Positions 45,894-59,707 of a stretch of DNA of 64,000 nt are shown here, piece by piece. The notes under the pieces were generated by a model. The model made no database searches, had not been told where the DNA came from, and saw only the letters and a list, made by a program, of their open reading frames with translations. The stretch covers positions 1 through 64,000 of the forward strand of contig JACKQL020000055.1 in the NCBI GenBank assembly GCA_018296165.2, given 5' to 3'. The position numbers were made by a program, and so were the translations under genes. The DNA is from Termitomyces sp. T153. Taxonomy: Eukaryota; Basidiomycota; Agaricomycetes; Agaricales; Lyophyllaceae. Each line of letters begins with the position of its first letter. Position 1 is the first letter of the stretch.

Positions 45894-46249
45894 TGCTAAG
45901 CTGACGAACATGATTTTGTACTCAGATTAATCAACACAAGTGTAGACATAATGGTAATTAATACTCGCCAGGTTAGCCTGAGCCTCGAGACAAGAATATA
46001 TAAAAAGATCTACACCTATGGATGGCGGTTGGAGGCAAGACTCCGTATGTACACTCATATGGAAACAGAGTCAATCAAGCATTTAAGTACAACTAAAACC
46101 AACGATATCGAAGAAAGCAAGGTTTTCATCGATGATGAACCGTTACTACAAAGCGAGCTGGGGAACCAGTTTCTATCCCTTGTGTTCGCCCCTCCGCTTA
46201 TCTCCTACCAGCGGACCTCTCATTGGCATAGCAAGAGGCTGTGTTACGA
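45894..46249. other. Convergent intergenic region
   Basis: Sequence between the 3' ends of the DUF6533 locus and the lectin gene. The plus-strand ORF 45951-46304 partly overlaps the antisense of the lectin gene and is not recognised. It is presumably 3' UTR and terminators of both. Confidence 0.4.
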
Positions 46250-47504
<1,255 letters not shown>

Positions 47505-48039
47505 GTTAGGTCGGCGAGTTCGATAAGCTGGATCAATAGTAGCCTTTTGTATGGAGATCGTGACTCCACTGAATCGGTCTCCTATTCACCGTAAACCGAA
47601 ATCTACTAGTACTGCGCAACTTGCGGATCACGCACGCTCAATATAAGTACATAATCGCCAAGGACGATTGAGCAAGGGATGAGTTCCGAGTCGCTTGATG
47701 TCAGTCAAGCTGTCATGGCCACGCTGGCGGACCAGTCAAGCCTTCCATATAGTACATGCCACGCTTGTTATATCGAAGATATATCGAGTGCTTAGACGAA
47801 GGTGCATGATAGTTGAACTTAGAAGTCGAACAAGGCTGAACAACTTCCTCTCGAATCGCGATCACGTGCGTTTGACGCGTTGCTGACTGCCTCGGAAAAA
47901 GCTGGAGTAATCGCCAAGCGCGTTGTATTAATGCTCTTCAGCATCTGTTTTCGAGAGACTTTACTGACACATATATTTCTCAAAAATCAATGGATTTCAA
48001 TGATATCACGACACGACAGGATTAAACATTAGAACAAGG
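47505..48039. other. Intergenic, promoter side of the lectin gene
   Basis: No gene is supported. The interval lies 5' of the lectin gene and 3' of the dehydrogenase gene. A 63-codon plus-strand ORF is not recognised. Confidence 0.5.
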
Positions 48040-49355
48040 CTAAGCACAGGTGGCGAGATATGTCTTTGCCACCTCTTCGACACGGGGATCAACTTTGCTC
48101 AGAATGCCCAGAACTTCCCCCTACAATTTCCAGTTTAGTGAGGTCACTCGCAATTCGAATTCGAATAGTAATTGCGACATACCCAAAGCTTTTCCTGCAC
48201 GACATGGCCTTCTGCGCCGATCGCAAAATCACTTGCCTCTGAGACTCGCGCCAAAGAGATGTACGCTCCGCGAAGCTGGTCTTCATTATCTTGGCCTCCT
48301 ACGGCTGCATATACGAGTTGTCTACTGCCTTCTTCTGTTGTTCGCGCGATGAGTTTCTCCATAAGCCAAGTAACGGCCCGCAGCGCGCCTGAGACCTCCC
48401 TCCGAATTTCAGATAGACAGAAGCCAGGATTGACGCCGTTTACAATCAAAGGAGATTGTATGCCGAGTCTCTCATTCAGTGCCTGATAGAATAAAATGTC
48501 GAGAACTGGAATCAAGGTAAGATTTTCTAGAAGCATCGGAAAGGAGGTAGAAAGTATCACGTTTTGAATCGTTGTAGCGCTCCGAGACGCTGCAAGGTGG
48601 GCAAGAGATTAGAACGGATGCAAGAGCCGAAAGTAGACGAGATTGACGAACTTCGGGTTACTGTTCAGTGCCTGGTATATATTCTCGCCTTGCAAAATGC
48701 TCTTCGGAATATTGGAGAAGAAATGGACTTCACTGGTGACAAACACCAAACGCGGGCGTGTGGAGTGTTCAACACTTGTCTTAATTAACTGCGGAAGCAA
48801 GCGCAAGGCAATAAGGAAGAGCGAGAGACAATTGACTTGAAGTCTGTCACAAACGAAAATTAACAAACGGTTCGTGTATGAGGACAAAGTAAAAAGCGTA
48901 CGCTGTCTCCCAACCATCTGAAGTAGTTGTATATGTCCCAGGAAAAATGGCTGCATTCTCAAGCAGAATATCCAGTCGTCCACCATCTTTCTCGAACTTG
49001 TCAACAAACGCAACGACTGAGGAGAACTTGCTCAAGTCGACGATCCAGAGCTCTACCGCCTGATAACCTGTCTCCCACTGGATTTCTGCAATTACACAGC
49101 ATGTCAACACTGTCAAAGAACGACGAAGACAATAATCAACTCACTCTTTCTGGCAGCTTTACCTTTCGATTGACTTCGACATCCTAGAATCAGCCGAGCA
49201 GGGTTCATACGGGCAAAGTGTCTGGTTGCTTCAAAGCCCAACCCAACATTTGCTCCTATCACCATAACAGTCTTCCCAGTGAGATCGGCCACCTCAACGG
49301 GTGGAACTGTCGCCAGCTGTTCGCGAAGGAAACCGGCAACTCCTAGCTTGCCCAT
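48040..49355 (-). CDS. Short-chain dehydrogenase/reductase (retinol-dehydrogenase-like)
   Basis: The exons are 49355-49145, 49085-48902, 48843 to about 48,640, about 48,580-48,561, 48505-48183 and 48120-48040. The Rossmann-fold start is TGKTVMVIGANVGLGFEAT (TGxxxGxG). The next strand gives LDILLENAAI, in place of the usual NNAG. The serine-containing strand is PRLVFVTSEV, and the active-site pair lies in RYNDSKLL (YxxxK), created by splicing. After it NGVNPGFC is the usual PG motif. It is an NAD(P)-dependent oxidoreductase of the fungal classical SDR type; the substrate is unknown. The third intron boundary is uncertain by a few codons. The C-terminus AKTYLATCA ends at 48040. All other junctions are GT-AG in phase. 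Confidence 0.88.
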
Positions 49356-49620
49356 GGGTGGAGAAGGAAAAAGGACTGCAGTGGAGGTTTTACAGAATAT
49401 GTCATTGTTGTCATATCTACGTGTCTCTTCTGCCGAACTTCCACCTCACACCTGGCTCGGAGTTAGCCGTGATCGCCGCGCGGTTTGGCATTATCCGTAA
49501 AACAAAAGCAAAAAATCAAAGAGCTCGAGGCTAGACTGGCGAATCAATAGATATATGTAGTATATATGTTAGATCTTTTACATCAAAATTGGAAAGCACA
49601 AGAAACTGAGTCTGCGACAT
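49356..49620. other. Short intergenic spacer
   Basis: 265 bases between the start of the dehydrogenase gene and the stop of the Sqs1 gene; both are on the minus strand. It must hold the dehydrogenase promoter and the Sqs1 3' UTR. Confidence 0.5.
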
Positions 49621-52600
49621 TCATTTTGAAGCCCCTAGGCCGAGCTTCGAGCGCTTGATAACAGCAGTAAGAGGCGCATCTAAGCCGCCAGTTATACCAA
49701 TCCGCTGTCCTTCTGACCATCCCATAAGTGCTAACATCTTGAATCCAACGTTCGATTCTCCGATCTTTGGTGCAGCCTGAAAGAAATAACCCGTGAGCAC
49801 CATGAGTGTCAATCGCAGACTCCAAAAACATACTTTTCCGACTTCTTCCCCTTCCTTATGTAAGGGAGGCATAGCATGAGCACCACCCCGGCTTCCGCGA
49901 GTACTCGATCTACTGAATTCACCCCCGCCTCCACCACCTCTCATAGACCGCCGTACAATCTTCGCCACTTTCCCCTCATCCACGAACAGCCCTGTCCTCG
50001 TCGTCTTCAACAACGTCGTATATCTCGCATCACCTTTTCCTTTGCTGATGCTCTTCAAATTAAATGCTAGCGCCATTTCGTGTACCCTCTTTCTCGTCTC
50101 CTTAGACGCTGGAGGGAGTGACATCGACGAAGGGCCCCCAATGTTACTTATGAACCGCCGAATCTGCTGCACAAGTGTCGTTATATCGATCACTCTATTC
50201 GGTGATACCGTTATGGTGGGGTCAAGCTTGGCAGCGGAGAGCATGGCCTTTTGTCCTTTCTTCCCACCCTTCTTATACGACATAGGGTCTGCAGCAAGTT
50301 CCAGTCGTTTCAGCTGGCGCAAACGCTTATTCTCTGCCTTCTTCTCGCGGTCTTTCCGCCATTGGTCCTGTAACTCTAGAGGAAGGTCTTTATACTTGTC
50401 CTTGTTTTTACCTGGCAGGAATGGTTGATTACAAAAATGTGGTTATCAAAGAGTTGCCTTACGAGCGGGTTTAAAGTCGCAGTAATCCAAGTCTTCCAGA
50501 TCATCAAAGGCCCCATCGCGTACTGCACGGAACAATTTATTTCTAGCTTTGCGATCTTTCCCCTGGATAATGTCATTATTCTCCTCTATGATCCTCTGAA
50601 CAACGGATTTCAGCTGGATCAAGGGAAAACCCATGCGAGACACATACCTGGATACTTTCAATGAAATCCTCATCTTCATCAGCCCGATCGTATAAATCAT
50701 CATCATCCTCTTCTTCGCTATCCTCGTCAATCTCCTTCGGCCTCGCAGCAGCAGGCTTCTTTCCTTTCCCTTTACTGAGGTTCCTAAGCCGTTCCAGTCT
50801 CACTTGGAAACTCGTTCTTGGACTGCCCTCTTCATCATCTGAATCATCGTCGTCACTCTCATCGTCGTCTTCCAAGCTCACATCCCCAGGTTCTGCAATC
50901 AACATCGCTTCCTCAGCGTCCATAATTGCATCAACTTCATCATCATCGTCGGACGCCTCATCCTCATCGTCTTCCTCACTGCTCTCCACATTCTTCGCGC
51001 CCTCGTCCTCAAGCCGCATCACCTCCCCATCCGCAATATCATCCATTGTCACGAATCGACTCCCTTCCGCGCCCATGCTCTTCACAAAATTCTTCATCGC
51101 TTCTCCATCAATCTCCAGATCAGGATCCAACTCCATCCCCTCCGCCAACCCAACCACCCCTTCATCTTCTTCCTCACTATCTTCGCCCCATTCAACATCT
51201 GAATCCCCCCGCCGCCGCTCACCCCACTGCGGATCAATATCCCGCGCACTCTTACCACGCAACATAGCCTCCTCCATCATTGCCCCAAAGGATCCAAAGA
51301 GCACCTGCTGCTCGAGCTGTCGTCGCGTCGCGTGCGCCTCCTGCCTACGTTGATGTAGCTTGGCTTTAACATTTGAGCGTTTCGAGAATACCCGGTCTCT
51401 TTTCGGGGTCGGAGTGAAGGAGAAAGAAACGGATCCGAAAGCTGGGGCTGTGGCTGGGGATGTGGATTGGGGGAATGTTGAGATGGACTCCGATAAGGTG
51501 TTCATTAGTCGAGAGCCACTCGGCTGAGATGTTGATGCAAGAGTGGTAGTACCCGTCAGTATAGATGTAGAAGGTAAGGATGGGGATTCAGCCGATGAGA
51601 CAGATGGGGGCGAGACTCGGCCAGGATGAGGCGCAACATAGACTATGACCTCCTCGTCATCGTCTTCAAGAGGCTTCGGCTTGCCCTGATGGGGATCATC
51701 AACCTGTGATGGTTGTGTGTCTATGTAGAAACCTTCGAATACTTCGCTTGAAGTGGAATGGGATGTGGACGCAGAGGCTTCGATCTTGGATGAAGCTCCG
51801 CCAATCATCGCTTTGTCCTCGTATATTTTGAAGGTCTGGGGAGTGGCCACCTCGTGAGCTGGAGCAAGAGAGATCTGATTGTCGACGATAATGTCAGCCG
51901 GTTCGAGTGGGGCAACTTCTACTCGTGTTCCGAGAATCGAATCCTGTGACAGTGAAATATCATCGCCAATCACTACAGTTTCATGCTGGGAGGTGTTGTG
52001 GTTCTGCACCAGAGGTACAGTTTCTTGAGATGCCTGGGTATCGATATCATTGTTGATAATGGAAGATTCTACTACAGGCTCCGCTTCCGCCAGAGAAGCA
52101 TCCTGTTCATCCTGGTTTGTATCATCCGACGGCAGTGTTGAAGGAGCAGTGGCTGATCCCACAGCTCTATTTGTTATGGCAGTTGAAGATTTCGCATCCA
52201 GTCTAATACCCAGGAATTTTTCCTCTACGTCATCGACTTCGGCTCCTACTGGACGGGTAGGGATCTCTGCAAGTTGAGCCATGTCGTTGAAGTCGATTTC
52301 TATCAACTCGTCCTTGTCGCCTTCGTCTTCCGACGTTAAGGACATTGGTGGGATATTTCTGCCACTGAATACACGGAGAACACGGTCAGCAGTTGGTACA
52401 TGGCTCTGTTCCTCTTCACCTATGGAACGTTGGCATGTTGACATGAATTCGATGGAATGTAAGAATTGAGACTTACCGATTTCTTCGACAACAGCTTGAA
52501 AGATTTCTTCCTCCTCTTCGAATAAGACTCTTGTATGAACCGAAGGAACAAATTTGATCGGGCGTAATAGGGGACGCTCCTGGAATAGTAGAGCGGAAAG

Positions 52601-53106
52601 AGGTGCATCCGGTCTCAACTTGGAACCACCACGTCCTCTTCCGCGTCCTCTGGGAGAGTCACCAATTCCACCGCGTCTTTTGGGAGGCTGATCATCTGGC
52701 CCTCCCCGTCCCCGTCCTATCGGAGAGTTATAAAAGTTATAGACACCACTCTTTGAAGAATAAGAATCATTCAAGTTTCCTCTTCCTCGTCCGCGGGGAG
52801 TATTTGAGCCTGAGTTCGAATTAGAACCACGACGCCCTCGTCCGCGAGGTGTTGTCGTCCCGCTCTTGAACTGATTGTCTGAATATTATATCAAAAGTAT
52901 ACCTCAGGATAGCGCTTTTTCTGCCCCCAAGTATACGCACTAGCTGAGACGAGGTGAACCTCCTCCATCTCTTCCAAAGTGTGATATGCACCACGTTCAA
53001 CATCCTCGAATCCGCCCCTTCCTCGTCCTCGTCCACGATAAGGGCCTTTTCCTCTTCCACGCGAACCGCCGCGAGAACCTCGACTACGATTATTGCCGCC
53101 GGGCAT
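49621..53106 (-). CDS. sqs1: G-patch/R3H protein Sqs1 (Prp43 cofactor)
   Basis: The minus-strand exons are 53106-52941, 52878-52477, 52419-50648, 50562-50463, 50411-49834 and 49776-49621; the introns are GT-AG of 50-85 nt. The protein has about 1,050 residues. The N-terminus is an RGG-rich region (GSRGGSRGRGKGPYRGRGRG). A long disordered part rich in Ser/Thr follows, then several acidic runs (SSEEDDEDEASDDDDEVDAI). Near the C-terminus is an R3H domain (KETRKRVHEMALAFNLKSIS, GKGDARYTTLLKT). The final domain is a G-patch (ESNVGFKMLALMGWSEGQRI, then GLDAPLTAVIKRSKLGLGA). This order is that of yeast Sqs1/Pfa1, which stimulates the DEAH helicase Prp43 in splicing and ribosome synthesis in the nucleus. 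The first donor at 52940 (GTGCGT) is chosen over GTATAC because only it keeps frame. Confidence 0.92.
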
Positions 53107-53973
53107 GATCGGTGTCGACGGTGAGTGTATCTGGCGAAAATTTGGAGCCTCGCCCACTCCCCTCCCTTGAAAGTCAATTATCACGTGCGCAACTCAACAA
53201 TTTCAATTTCCGATCGCTCAATACCCCTCAAAACATACTAAGATAGAATTCAATATGAAGGGTGCGTGTGTATTTACTAATAGTCAACCTGTCATCCTGC
53301 TTGAAATGATTTCAGAATGTGAACAGTGATGGATCACTCCAGGACTCACAGTGGTAGTAAATATGACTGTTGTCGAGGCATCTATATTCTTGTTCCAGCT
53401 TTTGAAAAAATCAGACACTATAATATCAATGGCGTATCATCTTCTCATCAGGTGGCAGTCAAGTCTTCCCTCTGAGGTGAACACTCAACATCTTGTATAG
53501 CTCCCGTAGGAAGTGGATTCGTTAAGAAAGGTTCATCGGGTATTGAGAAAGGGAATGGCAACTTGTTGGCAGACATTTGTCTCATTCACCGGTTCTTGGA
53601 GCTGACATCACATCACAATCAAAGGATGTAGCTGCATTTTTGGGACCACTGTGTAAAGGCTTCTGAGGCTGCCTTCAAATTCAAATCAAGGCTTGCACTG
53701 TGTTGCAATTGCATATAGACTTCAAATAGAGCTTTGTTGCTTGTAGGGGAACAAGGAAGGTGGTCTTCTGTATCTCAGTGCCAATTCTGTTTGTGTGAAG
53801 GTATGTCTTGCTCTGTGAAGACCTGGAACCTTGTTCAGAAGTATAAACACAGGTACCCGAGATGATAATCAGTTAAGGATGAAATTGGAAGAGCTAGAGC
53901 ATGTGAATGGAACTTAATAGTACAAAGAACCCGTCGTAATTCCAATATGGTTGGAAAGAACCACAGGACTACT
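53107..53973. other. Sqs1 promoter region and CpG-poor spacer
   Basis: Sequence 53,107-53,270 is the upstream region of Sqs1. A plus-strand ATGAAGG followed by GTGCGT at 53,268 looks like the first mini-exon of a divergent gene, but the downstream reading frame closes after a few codons. From about 53,300 to 53,850 the sequence is AT-rich with few CpG, unlike its neighbours, and may be an old insertion that removed such a gene. No coding sequence is recognised. Confidence 0.45.
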
Positions 53974-55508
53974 CTACTTGGACATGGATGACTTCCACTC
54001 ATGAATACGCTTTCCAAATGGCCCATCAGGCAAAAGGAGAGGAGCAATGTACTGCTCGTACCCGAACCAAGCAGCTATAGTAAGAAGTCCAAATGAAGTG
54101 GTTACAGTGGTAGCCAGAGTCATAAATTTTGTGTGGCTCTTTTGACCAGAAGAGTAGGCAAAGAGAACGAGTCCTGCTGAAAAGGATGCGATTGAAATGG
54201 CAAGAAATGCTGGGGCAGATACATGAATCCATATGGTCATCCAGACTGGAAGACGACGACCTCTGGAACCACTGTATATCAACAAAGGTTAACAACGCAT
54301 CAACTAGATTCACTGCGGCTTACTATGGTGTACGCTTCCAAATGACCGCGAGAAGGCTATTCAAAGCGGAAGCAATGCTCAAAACCAAGGAACAGAACCA
54401 GAACGTATTCACAACAAAGATAAGGGGGTTGGAGTTGCCATTTTCTTGTATGCTGAGTGAGGTCTGTAACATCGTTGCCGTGACTCCTGAGAAAAAGGTG
54501 GATACAGTTGATACAATGACCAAGATTTCAGTGCTCCGCTTTTGCTCATACTGCATGGCTGGCATTCCTATTAACAAGCAGAATGAGCTATCGCATGGAG
54601 AACGTATTCTAGAGAGACTACCGTATCGGTTAAAGAACGTGAAGGCAGACGCTAAATTATCAAAATCTCGACCCATTTCGCCCGCAAGATCATTGATGTG
54701 ATGGCGCATGTCAGTGGTATCCAGACTTTCTAATAGTGGATCGTGGTGAGAAATTGAATCCAAGCACTTTTGAATAGTTAGTCTGACCTTGATACTTTTC
54801 GAAACATGAAGCGCGATCCTGATAAGGCATTCAACTGACATTCGGCTCGTCTGGTAAATGTGTTACATACCATCAGATCCTTACTGAACCTTATCATGAG
54901 AGTTTTCACCTTTGCGGTTTCGTTCTATGGGCTATGCTTTCAGTACTACCTGTGGACGAACGATCACACAAACTGACCGTGTATTCTCTGAACTCATTCA
55001 GGCGCTCATAGAACGTGTCGCATACCTTTGCCAGAGCCTCTAGCAGGGAGGAAAAGGGTTCATTGGCAGTACTGGGATTGGGTCTTCTTGCCGGAAGAGA
55101 CGGAGCCAAGTAAGTAGCATTTTGATAAAAAATGTCCAAAATTTTTTCAAGGCCTTCGCGAAGGTCGCGTGCAGCAAGTATAAGGGCATACGATCGCCCA
55201 AGTCTGCGGCATTCTGCGATGAAATGGCCGAGCTTCTCGTATGATGAGCTCCACACTTCCGAAGCAAGGTAGTTGGAGTATCCACCTGATGGTCAAAATC
55301 AGTGACCTGCCTACATAAGATAAGATGTATCTTCTGGCAAGAGGGAAAAAAGGCACGCACTGTTCCAACCGATCGTATGTGACGACATGAGGTTCATATA
55401 AATCATCCTCAAGGTGAGGGTATCGCACGTTGCTACTGAGATGGCTAGCTTCAGATTGGTAGCGTTAGAACGTCCAAAGTATAGAACCTGTAGGATAAGA
55501 ACAAACAT
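53974..55508 (-). CDS. DUF6535-like membrane protein (partial 5' model)
   Basis: The last exon is 54271-53974 and the preceding one is 54839-54324. Within the latter, an intron of about 60 nt (GTAGTC...GCCAG) is likely between FFNRY and AMQYEQKRS. Earlier pieces are WSSSYEKLGHFIAECRRLGR (about 55,250), EALAKVCDTFYERLNEFREY (about 55,030) and VRYPHLEDDLYEPHVVTYDR (about 55,430). The soluble N-terminal half is helical. Four hydrophobic segments follow: ILVIVSTVSTFFSGVTATML; IFVVNTFWFCSLVLSIASAL; VSAPAFLAISIASFSAGLVL; TLATTVTTSFGLLTIAAWFG. The pattern matches agaricomycete DUF6535-type proteins of unknown function. The start is not resolved; ORF 55451-55738 could contribute. Confidence 0.62.
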
Positions 55509-55739
55509 CGATGTTGAGGAAAATCTGCTCTATGTGATGACGGTCCTACAGAGTGATTGCTTGAATCTGGCTGTCTAGGCACGGCTATAGAGTTAATCAG
55601 CAAGAAGCCTACACCGTCAAAAGAAATATGCGAGTCAACGTACTGAACATTGCAGAACGGTCGAGAAGTGGGTGGGAACACAGTTTCCCATATCATCCCA
55701 TAAAGAGGTGGCATCAAATTATCCTGAACTTGTTTCAAG

Positions 55740-57103
55740 AAAGTAAAAATACAGAGGAGCTGGAACTCCGGTCTGGGTCAAGATCGCTACCCGGGAAGCG
55801 GAGTCAATAGTCGATTGGTCCAACTCGATCATCAATGATCAGAGCAACCAACAATTTGACACTTGCTGTCAGCTTGTTTGTCTTCCTGTTATTCCAAACA
55901 AAAAACAAACTGAAACTCAACAGACGGGCCACCTTCGTGGCCCTTGGTTGAGCTGAAGCGTGGAATCCTAAGCATTGCAACCCAAATCTCCAGGCTAACA
56001 CTAACCGAACCCAAAACTTAACCTTGACGTTAACCCAGCACGCAATGTTGCTCATGTTGGTGTACTTGTTGTTATTCTTCCCAGTGGTTGTTTACACTTT
56101 GTGTTTGACAGATACCAGGACACCTGTCGATCCTTCAAAATAAGGTTCATTGATGGGATCGAGTAGGACCAATCGACCCCAACGGGACTGGTCGACGAAA
56201 GGTTCGTGCGGCCTCCAGATCCACCTATTCAGACACCGGCCAGCGGCTCTTGGAGCGATCACTAACATACTTAAGGCCTGTCTAACCGGCAGCTTGCACA
56301 GTGAGATAATTTGAGTTAATGTCATGTACAGTACAATTCTTTCATAAGACTCACTGGCAAGAGTACAGTAAACTTAAATACAGTCCGCGTCATGTTTTGT
56401 TTGAAGTTAATAAAGTATAAGTAACGCGCTTCGACATCACTTATGTATAACGCACCGAACTGATGTATCAGGAATTTCTGTCAGTGTGGGAGAGCAAGGG
56501 AAGTGGGGAGAGCAAGGGAAGTTGGAGAGCAAGGGAACTCGACATGGTCACTACAGCCGTAACTGTAAGTTCATCTGCCCATACTTCTTCAAACTAATTT
56601 CTTTCACAGACTTGGCATCTCCTTGCAGATCGCCAAGACAAGTTAGCTACCGTGATCATCGGCTATGGGAACGTTGCTGAGTTAACGAGATGAACCTTTT
56701 GATACTGTATCGGGTGGCAGCCTCGGACAAGTAAGGTGGTTAAGAATCATATATCACTCTGAATTGTATAAATTCTATATAACAAGGATGTATATATAAC
56801 GTGTGCTCTCGTTCACGGCTGTAATAGCACCCTGTCGTACCCTTAGATCCAGGTACTGCCTACACACAGACAATCACGGTTTACGTCCTGAAAGGAAAAT
56901 GATAAAAGACCAGGATATCAAAGATTCTAACATATTTAACGACCGAGAATATCACAAAAGAAACGCACAAATAAACCCGACGAAACGACTCGGGAAAAAT
57001 GCGGTGAGTGGACCTGCGATCCATACGATGTTCAAGAACGTTGGATACGTGGAGGTCAATGAAAGCAAGATGCAAATCGAAGATAAGTACATGTAAAATA
57101 TGC
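55740..57103. other. Intergenic
   Basis: No gene is supported. A GGGAGAGCAAGGGAAGT(T/G) unit is repeated three times at about 56,489-56,540. Plus-strand ORFs at 56,486-56,680 and 56,803-57,096 are not recognised, and the second is partly antisense to the glucanase 3' end. Confidence 0.5.
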
Positions 57104-59707
57104 TCACGATCCAGAACGAAAATATACTTCTGCGCGCCACGCAGCTCCACACGTTCTCGTCTTATCGCCTATAGTCCTTCGTCAGATGAAAGACCCTCAG
57201 ACAGAATCTGGAACAAATACACTAACCTGCACAAGGCATGTTGCACTGTCCCTTGCTCACCGATGTCGACAAATCGATGCCGGACCCACACCAGCATTCT
57301 ACTCCGTACTCTGTCGCGGCGTAGGAGTACCCGTGTGACGCACACATGGAGGTACAGGTTTGAGGTGTCATCGAGGAGGAAGAGGCACCAAATACAGGGA
57401 GGATCCGAGGGTATGAAGTGTCGACGAAACAGCCGAGCGATGACCATTTCGAGGTTGGCTATTGAATATTAGATATTTGGAGCTTCGAAAGAACGGCAAG
57501 ACTTACAGGTGTGTGTGTGGCTTGAGATGTTGTTGAGGTAGTGGTCACAGTCGAGGTGGTAGTTGCGTGAACTGATTTTGAGGTAGTCATGCTCAAAGAG
57601 GTAGTGGTTCTCGTAACGGTAGTTGTCGAGGTTCCCATGCTTGTAGGCGTACTCGAGGGTTGAACGGTGCCTTCTTAATTACGATGCAAATTATCTTTAG
57701 TACAACCACACAAAAATCAAAGCCAAAAGGAAACACACTCGCAGCTCCAACCCATGCATTGAAATTATCTACAGCTCCCAAATCACCATCCCATGCATTG
57801 CAATAGAAGTCTAAACACTCACACGTCTCAGGAGTCGACACATAGTTATACCCCCTCGCACGCTCACTAGCCACCGTCTTTCCGCCCCTCTCCACTTTCA
57901 CACTGATCATCCCCGGCGTGAGAGGTATCGAGAGGCGACTGACGCCTGCGGGGACGTTTTTGAAAGTCTGAGAAGAAGATCCGGAAGTGAGGGTTACGGT
58001 GCCCGGCGCTGTGAGGAAGACTGCAGCCCAAAGAGTGTCCTTTCCGGTCAATGAGAAGGGAGACAGGCAAGGAGAGAAAGAGGAGCATACAGAGACCCAG
58101 TCCCATCCTTGAGGTTTTTCGAGCGAATCCTTAGACGCACGCGCAGATGCAGGATGAGGGCGCGCCCAGTAATACACAATGTCCTCCTGATGCATGTCAA
58201 GAGGAGCTAGTAACAAATGTATATTATTGGCTCACAGTGATGGTAGGATATGATCCAGTCTTGAACGCATGAATATAGTACGCGCTGAGCTCTTGCCAGG
58301 CCGTGTGCGGGAAGTTGTTGACCCATGTCGTACCAGACGGCTGAAGGCCATGGATTGGACCCATGCTGTATAGGTTGAATCAGCGAGAATGACGAATTGA
58401 GGAGACAGAAGAAACATACTAATGGGATTCGCCAAAGTCGTTCCTTTGTCAATATTTTAAAATGGAGGACACGAGAAGAAATGAAGAGACATACCAGGAT
58501 ATTACTTCGACGAACGTGAGTTGATCACGCATGGCCATGAGTTGGTTCCACCGTGTGAGGTACAACCAGTCGTCGCTCTTGTGCAGGAAGTTCTTGTAGT
58601 CATAGTGTGTGCTGTGTTTATTGTTGGTCAGAATGAACATCTGAAAAGGAGGATGAAGCATACAAAAGCCAAGGGGATACAGTGGTACCGTAGCGTGAGC
58701 CAAGTTGACTTATGTCTGTACATGTTACGGCTCAGCGGTCAAACGAGAAGTAGGCGTATGCCACGTACAATAATGATCGTCTGCCATCTGAGTACTTCTT
58801 ATCAACACTGTGTCACGTCTGCTAATAAAATCATGTACCGTCTTATCTATATTTCCAGACGGCCATGCACATCCCCAACTCCAAGTACCCAGTCAGCATC
58901 ACCCCATCCAATCACACGACCCACTCACCAAAACCAGGTGTCCAGCACACCCCACTGCCCGAACTGCCCCTCCAACCCTGAAATAAACGGCATCAAATAC
59001 GCCCCTACCTCACTCTTGATCTTCTGCCACCCAACCTGCTTCAGGCACTTTCCCTCAAAGCTGCTCACCATCACCCTCCCGTTCACCTTGAACTGGCTCG
59101 GGTGTCCTGCAAAGCGCTTGATCTCGGCAATCAGGGGATCGAGATCGCACGCGTGTGATGTGAAGTCTGGTGAGAGGAAGAGCTTGAGAGGTGAAGAAAT
59201 GGATTTTGCGGCGGCGTAGGCTGAGGCGATCTGGTCAAGCTCCCATGGAGAAGCACCATAGTTGAGGGCGATGGCGTCGCTGGGAGGTTGAGTTTGTCAT
59301 AGAAAAGAGGTCAAAGGGTCACGTACACTCCCATTGATTGGATCGATTTGATGTCGGCGACCCAGTCGTCTTGCGTGTATAGATAACTGTGGTCGCATCA
59401 GAAAGTATAGAAAGTAAGCGTGGTTATGACGAAGGGAAGGAACAGAACGAACGTGTCTGAAATGACAATCAACCTTGATCAGACGGTACGTGTTTCTCAG
59501 GACTTACTACCAACGATCTAGTGAGCGCCACGTTAGTACGAAGTGCTTGGGAGAAGGAAAACAGCGCACATGATGCAGAAACACATATTTAGTGTCGCCT
59601 CGCTTTTCGATTGTTGTATTAGACATCTCCAGCGAGCGCAAGAAAGGCACCCGCACAGCGGACGTCACGACGACTAACAGTCCCAGACCTAATCCCAGTA
59701 GAAGCAT
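57104..59707 (-). CDS. GH71 alpha-1,3-glucanase (mutanase) with C-terminal WSC domain
   Basis: The minus strand has about 15 exons. The N-terminus is a signal peptide (LLLGLGLGLLVVVTSAVRVP). The GH71 domain reads YVFLHHIVGNTYLYTQDDW, VDAIALNYGASPWELDQIAS, LFLSPDFTSHACDLDPLIAE, GRVMVSSFEGKCLKQVGW, WGCAWPSGNIDKT, QLGSRYGTTVSPWL, DWLYLTRWNQLMAMRD, SWNDFGESHYMGPIHGLQPS and YYIHAFKTGSYPT. A beta domain follows (DTLWAAVFLTAPGTVTLTSG), then a Ser/Thr-rich linker at about 57,500-57,660. Last is a WSC domain (GASSSSMTPQTCTSMCASHG, ECWCGSGIDLSTS, TCGAAW), a sugar-binding cysteine-rich module. The enzyme would hydrolyse alpha-1,3-glucan of fungal walls, outside the cell. Exons 2 and 3 are only 10 and 4 nt (59508-59517 and 59453-59456). 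Some mid-gene boundaries are approximate. Confidence 0.9.

Noticed and set aside
50661..51353. 230-codon plus-strand poly-serine ORF
   Set aside because: It is the antisense of the Asp/Glu-rich region of Sqs1; GAT/GAA/GAC codons read backwards give Ser codons.
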